Positions 1 through 4,334 of a DNA stretch of 6,138 bases are shown piece after piece. The notes under the pieces were generated by a model. It ran no database searches. It was not told the origin of the DNA and worked only from the letters and a program-made list of their open reading frames with translations. Every line of letters begins with the position of its first letter. The stretch's first letter is position 1. Position numbers and translations under genes: made by a program. The stretch comes from an uncultured Anaerolineae bacterium (GTDB lineage Bacteria > Chloroflexota > Anaerolineae > Anaerolineales > Villigracilaceae): the NCBI GenBank assembly GCA_903882765.1, contig CAIRYE010000477.1, positions 1 through 6,138 of the forward strand. The letters are read 5' to 3'.

Positions 1-1
1 C

Positions 2-130
2 GGCGCGATAAATTATTCCATCCAACCGCAAATGAATACCCTGCGCAAAACCCGATTCTCCCTACCCGAAGCGCTTTCCCTGTTGTACAACCTAGATATC
101 GAGATCGTAGAATCAGGAGATGCAAGGTAG
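2..130 (+). CDS. C-terminal end of an unidentified protein, cut by the left edge
   Basis: The frame starting at base 2 is open from the window edge to a TAG at 128-130 and gives 42 residues ending in IEIVESGDAR. The composition is protein-like (a charged NTLRKTRF stretch, then a leucine-rich probable helix around PEALSLLYNL, then an acidic strand-like end). Codon choice resembles the downstream genes. I do not recognise the family and assign no function. The frame starting at base 1 is also open, to about 228, but its translation is rich in Arg, Cys and Trp and looks less natural. No convincing terminator follows the stop, so transcription could in principle run on into the next gene. Confidence 0.5.
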   Translation, partial: GAINYSIQPQMNTLRKTRFSLPEALSLLYNLDIEIVESGDAR

Positions 131-328
131 CTTTTTGGGATTTAAAGTCCTTCTTGGTCACCATCTCTTTTTGGCTAATCCAACAAAATATTTTTGCCGT
201 TATCTCAGTTACATGCCCAACATAAGCTAAAGCGGGAAGTGAAAGAATGACAATCCAACTAAAAAACCATAGTTAGGCTTTTCGCCAACCCTAAACACCT
301 TCTGATTTCTTTGAACAGAGCGACAGAT

Positions 329-357
329 TTCACATTCCACCCTGATACGGGTACAAT
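329..357 (+). promoter_or_regulatory. Predicted sigma70-type promoter for the 409-2034 gene and probably its operon
   Basis: A -35 box TTCACA (329-334, 5 of 6 to TTGACA) and a -10 box TACAAT (352-357, 5 of 6 to TATAAT) are separated by exactly 17 bp. Transcription would start near 364 and give a leader of about 45 nt before the ATG at 409. The same -10 hexamer and spacer length recur in front of the SHMT gene at 4259-4287, which supports both calls. Confidence 0.6.
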
Positions 358-377
358 TAAACCAATAATTACAAAAC

Positions 378-390
378 TCATTTTAAATGA
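378..390 (+). promoter_or_regulatory. 13-bp perfect odd-centred palindrome in the predicted leader
   Basis: TCATTT and AAATGA flank a single central T, giving a perfect 6+1+6 dyad. It lies downstream of the predicted start of transcription and ends 18 bp before the ATG at 409. The one-base spacer cannot form a normal RNA hairpin loop, so if functional it is more likely a protein-binding DNA site than an RNA structure. The A+T richness makes a chance origin possible. Confidence 0.3.
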
Positions 391-408
391 AAGCAACCCT
401 AAGTACTA

Positions 409-2034
409 ATGGACAAAACTAGTTCGATCGACACCTTCATCAAAAACAGCCATCTCTTCAACGGGTTAACCGAGGTGGAATTGCGCCATGTCAATCGGTC
501 GTTAAAATTGCAAGCATTTGATAAAGATGAAGTGATCCAACGCCAAGGCAACCGCGCGGACGCACTTAAACTGATCGTATCGGGCAGTATTCGCTTGATC
601 ATGCAGGACGATGAGGGTATTAGCGATACTCTCTCCTTAGCCGCCGGCGAAACATTTGGCGAAGAATCCCTCTTTCCTAAAGATACCTTTGTATACACCG
701 CTATTGCCGAGGAGAACTGCACCTTGCTGCGCCTTCCCCGAAAAGCGATGCTGGAACGCGTTGAAGAAAGCAACCGGTTTAAAGATAATCTAGTGTTCTT
801 GCGTGGTAGCTACACTCTCAACAAAAAGATGCGGGTTAGCTGGTTGAATACCAATGAAAAGGTTTATTGTTTTTCTCAAAAAAGCCTTTTCCAATTATTT
901 CTCAAACAAATGGGGCCACTTTTCCTTTTTTTGGTCGCATTCATCGGTACGATCAGCACTACCCTCATGGCAGTACCTGCCCTCCCTTATGTTTTTGGGG
1001 GGTTGTTCATTCTTGACCTCGCTTGGAGTTTTTGGCAATACTTGGATTGGCAAAACGATTACTACATTATCACCAACCAACGCGTAATTTGGCTTGAAAA
1101 AGTGATCATTTTGTACGATAGCCGTTCAGAAGCGAATCTAGATACCATCCTAACCGTAAGCAGTGAAATGTCTTTTTTTGGCAGAATGTTTAATTACGGC
1201 ACTGTGATCGTTAGGACCTTCTCGGGCCAAATAAAACTGAAGTATGTCAATAACCCCAATTTCTTCGCTTCCATTGTTGAGGAGTTCATCCGGCGAAAGA
1301 AAGAAAGCGCTAGTAAGATCGACCAAGAACGCATTAAGGCGACCTTGCTAAAAAAGCTTGGCAAAACAGCGCCTGCTTTGCCGCCACGAACTCCCCAAAA
1401 GCCCGATCAAAATGAAGAGGAATCATCATGGTGGAATGATTTGTTCCGAATGCGAACCGATGACGGCTCGACCATCACCTACCATAAGCATATATTTGGG
1501 TTTTTCCGAGATTCTTTCTCCTACGTTCTTGGACTATTCGCTATTGTTCTTTTCATTTTCTTTTGGAATATCATCGGGTATGAAGTTCCTATTTGGTTTT
1601 ATATTCTCTTAATTTTTTCCGCCATTTCGATGTTCTTCATCATTATCTACCAGTATTGGGATTGGAAAAACGATATTTATCAGATAACACAAGACCAAAT
1701 CTTAGATATTGACAAAAAACCACTTGGTGATGAAGATCGAAAAGCAGCGCCTCTTGAGAATATCCTAAGCACCGAATACAAGCGCAACGGAATCTTTGGT
1801 TTATTGTTCAACTTCGGCACCGTTTACATCAAGGTTGGCAACAGTGAATTTAATTTTGAAGATGTAGCTGACCCGCCCTCTGTCCAACAGGATATAATCC
1901 AACGACAATTAGGCAACAAGAAACGAAAGAGTGATCGCAACTCTGAGGCGGAAAGCGAAAAGATCTCGGAATGGCTAAAAATTTACCATACTCAAATCAA
2001 TGACAGCGCTAACCCTATCGATGAAGAAGAGTAG
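409..2034 (+). CDS. Membrane protein with degenerate cNMP-binding-like domain and two transmembrane-hairpin/PH-like modules
   Basis: The 541-residue product begins with a cyclic-nucleotide-binding (CRP-type) beta-roll, about residues 12-130, recognisable from the SGSIRL turn and the G-E-T-F-G-E-E-S-L-F segment at 80-89. The arginine that normally holds the cyclic phosphate appears to be replaced (Asp92 in my alignment), so classical cAMP binding is doubtful. No helix-turn-helix follows. Instead there are two hydrophobic hairpins (about 168-211 and 367-415), each followed by a PH-like (bPH2-type) domain (about 213-296 and 419-500). The halves are duplicates: YLDWQNDYYIITNQRVI matches YWDWKNDIYQITQDQIL, and MFNYGTVIV matches LFNFGTVYI. 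A charged, proline-containing linker (about 297-345) joins them, and the tail is acidic. Inferred role: a membrane-anchored sensor or scaffold of unknown signal. The ATG at 409 has no clear Shine-Dalgarno sequence. The next gene starts 31 bp after the stop. Confidence 0.88.
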   Translation: MDKTSSIDTFIKNSHLFNGLTEVELRHVNRSLKLQAFDKDEVIQRQGNRADALKLIVSGSIRLIMQDDEGISDTLSLAAGETFGEESLFPKDTFVYTAIAEENCTLLRLPRKAMLERVEESNRFKDNLVFLRGSYTLNKKMRVSWLNTNEKVYCFSQKSLFQLFLKQMGPLFLFLVAFIGTISTTLMAVPALPYVFGGLFILDLAWSFWQYLDWQNDYYIITNQRVIWLEKVIILYDSRSEANLDTILTVSSEMSFFGRMFNYGTVIVRTFSGQIKLKYVNNPNFFASIVEEFIRRKKESASKIDQERIKATLLKKLGKTAPALPPRTPQKPDQNEEESSWWNDLFRMRTDDGSTITYHKHIFGFFRDSFSYVLGLFAIVLFIFFWNIIGYEVPIWFYILLIFSAISMFFIIIYQYWDWKNDIYQITQDQILDIDKKPLGDEDRKAAPLENILSTEYKRNGIFGLLFNFGTVYIKVGNSEFNFEDVADPPSVQQDIIQRQLGNKKRKSDRNSEAESEKISEWLKIYHTQINDSANPIDEEE

Positions 2035-2065
2035 TTTTTATATAATCTATTAAAGGATACGTTCG

Positions 2066-2593
2066 ATGGCAATTAGAGAGATAGTGGTAGTACCCGATGC
2101 GGTACTACGCAAGAAATGCAAAACGGTTACCAAGTTCGATGAAAATTTACAGACCCTGATCGATGATATGGTGGAAACCATGCGCGCCGCGCCCGGTGTT
2201 GGATTAGCCGCCCCACAGATCGGCGTGGCAGAGCGGGTGATTGTAGTGGAGTATTACGAAGACGAAGAAGCAGCGGAATCCTCAGATGATGACGCAAATT
2301 TCACAAAAAGACTGTATACCATCGTCAACCCTGAGATCACTCGCAAGTCAGCGGACGTGGAAGTTGGCACTGAAGGGTGCTTATCCATCCCCGGCTTTCT
2401 TGGAGATGTTGAAAGGCACCTCGCTATCACTATAAAAGGGCAAAATCGTTTCGGTCAACCCATCACGCTCAAACTCAAGGAATGGACTGCTCGCATCTTT
2501 CAGCACGAGATCGATCACCTATACGGAGTCCTTTTCACGGATCTCGCGACGAAAATATGGAAGCCAGAAGGCGAATACGAAGATAACGTCTGA
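2066..2593 (+). CDS. def: Peptide deformylase
   Basis: This 175-residue cytoplasmic metalloenzyme removes the formyl group from the N-terminal methionine of nascent proteins. All three family motifs are intact: motif I GVGLAAPQ (44-51, with the oxyanion glutamine Gln51), motif II EGCLS (103-107, metal ligand Cys105) and motif III QHEIDH (146-151, metal ligands His147 and His151, catalytic Glu148). Length is normal for the family apart from a strongly acidic insert (about 63-77, EYYEDEEAAESSDDD) before the conserved VNPEI strand, which lies away from the catalytic motifs and is probably a surface loop. An AAAGGA ribosome site at 2052-2057, 8 bp before the ATG, supports the start. It lies 31 bp downstream of the membrane-protein gene and 65 bp upstream of recF, in the same direction, so it is probably in one operon with them. 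No fmt or priA neighbour, the common partners of def elsewhere, is visible. Confidence 0.96.
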   Translation: MAIREIVVVPDAVLRKKCKTVTKFDENLQTLIDDMVETMRAAPGVGLAAPQIGVAERVIVVEYYEDEEAAESSDDDANFTKRLYTIVNPEITRKSADVEVGTEGCLSIPGFLGDVERHLAITIKGQNRFGQPITLKLKEWTARIFQHEIDHLYGVLFTDLATKIWKPEGEYEDNV

Positions 2594-2658
2594 TGGGGAA
2601 TTAGCCTTTCTCGTTTTGAATGCGGTTTCCCTCACCATGATCTCAACAACCCTAACTC

Positions 2659-3828
2659 ATGAAGCTTAATTCATTAGTACTACAAAATTTTCGCAATTTC
2701 AAAAAACTGGATACCCCCTTGCCACAAAAAACGGTGCTGTTTGTTGGCAGCAATGCCCAGGGGAAGACCAGCCTTTTGGAAGCCATTTATTACGTAGCCA
2801 CCTTCGCGTCCTTCCAAACCAGCACCGACCGGCAATTGGTTAATTTTCAAGAGCAAGCCAACGAGCCGGCGGTAGCCCGCATTGTGGCGGAGTTTGAGCG
2901 TGAGCAAAAGAAGCACAAGTTAGAAATCCGCGTGATCCTTGAAACCACTATCACGGGTGTTAGCCGCACTCGCAAGGAGATCTTGCTGGACGGGGTAAAA
3001 AAGAGCCCAGCGGAGGCGATCGGCTTGTTCAACGCCGTGTTATTCATCCCCCAAATGTTCTCCATCCTCGAGGCCGGCCCTGATGTTCGCCGCCGATACC
3101 TCAACCTAACGCTGGCACAGGTTCTGCCTGGTTATGCAAAAACCCTCAGCAAATATCATCAAGTGCTCACGCAGCGCAATGCCTTGCTAAAACTACTTAG
3201 CGAACGAGGTGGCGAGGGCAGCCAACTCGACTTTTGGAACGAACAATTTCTCGAGCTTGGCTCGCAGCTGTTTCACTGGCGAGCAAATGCCATCAACGCT
3301 ATCGAAGTTTTCGCGACACAAAGTCATTACACCCTATCCGACCAAAAAGAGACCCTAAAATTACTCTATCGTCCAAAATTAAACCCCAAAGACGTTCCCC
3401 TTCCAGCCAGCATCCCTCAAACTTTGTCCGAATTCAAAGACATCCTGCGCTCCGCTATCACAACATTTCGCGCTGATGAAATTCGTCGCGGCCTCACCCT
3501 GGTTGGCCCTCATCGCGATGATCTTCGTATGGCGGCTAATAACATCGATATCGGTGATTTTGGCTCACGCGGGCAAGTCAAGACATCCTTACTCTCGCTA
3601 AAATTAGCGGAGGTTCAGTGGATGAAAAACCTTACCGGCCAAAGCCCCATCATCTTGCTAGATGAAGTGATGTCGGAGATCGATAGCTCGCGGCGAAACG
3701 CGCTGATGCGATCACTCAGCGATTACGACCAGGCTCTCCTAACCACCACCGACGCTGATTTTTACTCACCCGATTTTATCTCCCACTCCACAGTGTGGAA
3801 GATTGATGGCGGGCAACTCGAAAAATAA
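2659..3828 (+). CDS. recF: DNA replication and repair protein RecF
   Basis: The 389-residue product is an SMC/ABC-like ATPase that binds gapped DNA and, with RecO and RecR, helps load RecA during gap repair. It starts with the RecF signature MKLNSLVLQNFRNF, followed by Walker A GSNAQGKTS (30-38, Lys36), the helix LLEAIYYVAT, the FRADEIRRGLTLVGPHRDDL block (270-289), the ABC signature SRGQ (303-306) and Walker B IILLDEVMSEID (331-342) with Asp335 and Glu336. Length is normal and nothing is missing. An in-frame TAA just upstream (2653-2655) makes ATG 2659 the first possible start, although no Shine-Dalgarno sequence is visible, so translation may rely on coupling or on an SD-independent route. 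In many bacteria recF sits with dnaA, dnaN and gyrB; here it follows def, with none of those in view. The cupin gene begins 37 bp after its stop. Confidence 0.96.
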   Translation: MKLNSLVLQNFRNFKKLDTPLPQKTVLFVGSNAQGKTSLLEAIYYVATFASFQTSTDRQLVNFQEQANEPAVARIVAEFEREQKKHKLEIRVILETTITGVSRTRKEILLDGVKKSPAEAIGLFNAVLFIPQMFSILEAGPDVRRRYLNLTLAQVLPGYAKTLSKYHQVLTQRNALLKLLSERGGEGSQLDFWNEQFLELGSQLFHWRANAINAIEVFATQSHYTLSDQKETLKLLYRPKLNPKDVPLPASIPQTLSEFKDILRSAITTFRADEIRRGLTLVGPHRDDLRMAANNIDIGDFGSRGQVKTSLLSLKLAEVQWMKNLTGQSPIILLDEVMSEIDSSRRNALMRSLSDYDQALLTTTDADFYSPDFISHSTVWKIDGGQLEK

Positions 3829-3865
3829 CCCAACAAACTATTGATAACCACATGGAGGTAGCTCA

Positions 3866-4234
3866 ATGAAAGTAATCCACTCAAAAGACATCGACAGCAT
3901 CGAAGTGAAAGGCGGGAAAGATACCACGCGCCAGGTACTCATTTCAGATACTGAAGGTCCAAACTTTGCCATGCGTAAATTCATCATGGCGGCCGGTGGC
4001 GGCATGCCCAGACACACCAACAGTGTGGAGCATGAACAGTATGTGCTGAAGGGCAAAGCCAGCATTGGTATTGGTGATAAAACATTCCAAGTTTCTGAAG
4101 GCGATGTTGTCTTCATTCCCGCCGAAGTACCCCACTGGTACACAAACATCGGTGAAGGGAATTTTGAGTTTCTCTGCTTAATTCCAAACAAGGAAGATAT
4201 CGTCAAGATCGTTCCTCACAATTCAGAATGTTAA
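3866..4234 (+). CDS. Small single-domain cupin protein, substrate unknown
   Basis: The 122-residue product is one cupin beta-barrel with no signal peptide or membrane segment. Cupin motif 1 spans about 45-63 (GGMPRHTNSVEHEQYVLKG) and motif 2 about 79-94 (GDVVFIPAEVPHWYTN). Candidate metal ligands are His50, Glu57 and His90. The second histidine of the usual H-x-H is replaced by Asn52, though His56 is nearby. Cupins of this size include isomerases, dioxygenases and ligand-binding proteins, and sequence alone does not choose among them. The start is well supported by a strong GGAGG ribosome site at 3854-3858, 7 bp before the ATG. It is the last gene of the putative operon with recF. The SHMT gene follows 100 bp later behind its own promoter, so a metabolic link to SHMT is possible but not shown. 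Confidence 0.9.
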   Translation: MKVIHSKDIDSIEVKGGKDTTRQVLISDTEGPNFAMRKFIMAAGGGMPRHTNSVEHEQYVLKGKASIGIGDKTFQVSEGDVVFIPAEVPHWYTNIGEGNFEFLCLIPNKEDIVKIVPHNSEC

Positions 4235-4243
4235 CCCAATGTT

Positions 4244-4259
4244 AGTGAAGATTATCACT
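4244..4259 (+). promoter_or_regulatory. CRP/FNR-like dyad upstream of the SHMT promoter
   Basis: AGTGA-N6-TCACT is a perfect 5+6+5 inverted repeat whose core GTGA-N6-TCAC equals that of the CRP consensus TGTGA-N6-TCACA. It touches the -35 box at 4259-4264. With transcription starting at about 4293-4295 its centre (4251.5) falls near -42, the position used by class II CRP/FNR activators. The regulator is not identified. The cNMP-like protein at 409-2034 lacks a DNA-binding domain and is not a candidate. Confidence 0.45.
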
Positions 4260-4287
4260 TGACCAAGTTGGCTTAACTGCCTACAAT
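4259..4287 (+). promoter_or_regulatory. Predicted sigma70-type promoter of the SHMT gene
   Basis: TTGACC (4259-4264, 5 of 6 to the -35 consensus) and TACAAT (4282-4287, 5 of 6 to the -10 consensus) are 17 bp apart. The expected start of transcription is about 4293-4295, which leaves a leader of about 40 nt, too short for a glycine riboswitch. It makes the SHMT gene an independent unit even if the upstream operon reads through. Confidence 0.65.
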
Positions 4288-4289
4288 TC

Positions 4290-4306
4290 AATTTGTCAGA
4301 CAATTT
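4290..4306 (+). promoter_or_regulatory. GntR-like operator dyad over the SHMT transcription start
   Basis: The 17-bp segment AATTTGTCAGACAATTT is symmetrical about A4298 at 7 of 8 base pairs. Its core TTGTC-A-GACAA (4293-4303) fits the TNGTNNNACNA pattern known for FadR-type GntR regulators. Lying on the predicted start of transcription, it is placed where a repressor would act. The regulator is not in the window. Confidence 0.4.
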
Positions 4307-4334
4307 CGATCTAACCAGAAAGTAGGAGACTAGT

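Noticed and set aside
177..264. AATCCAAC occurring twice, 75 bp apart, in the left intergenic region
   Set aside because: It is only eight matching bases with A-rich flanks, with no symmetry and no link to the predicted promoter.
261..289. Minus-strand hairpin GTTGGC-GAAAA-GCCTAAC followed by a six-T run, terminator-like
   Set aside because: There is no minus-strand gene to its right for it to terminate, the stem has a bulge, and the T run begins five bases after the stem.
387..422. Possible 11-codon leader peptide (ATG 387, stop TAG 420-422) overlapping the start of the membrane-protein gene
   Set aside because: It has no ribosome site, no regulatory codon run and no accompanying attenuator structure.
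399..773. 124-codon minus-strand open frame opposite the cNMP-like domain
   Set aside because: It overlaps a well-supported + strand domain, and its Ser/Arg-rich translation shows no family features.
2041..2046. Perfect TATAAT just upstream of def
   Set aside because: No acceptable -35 lies 16-18 bp upstream (best is TCGATG, 3 of 6), and transcription would start at about 2053, inside the AAAGGA ribosome site, leaving def poorly translated.
2595..2631. GGGAA...TTCCC inverted repeat between def and recF
   Set aside because: The arms are five bases, the loop is large and no T run follows, so it is not a convincing terminator or attenuator.
4294..4334. Possible glycine riboswitch before the SHMT gene
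   Set aside because: The predicted leader is only about 40 nt, far below the size of a glycine aptamer, and no aptamer core is visible.
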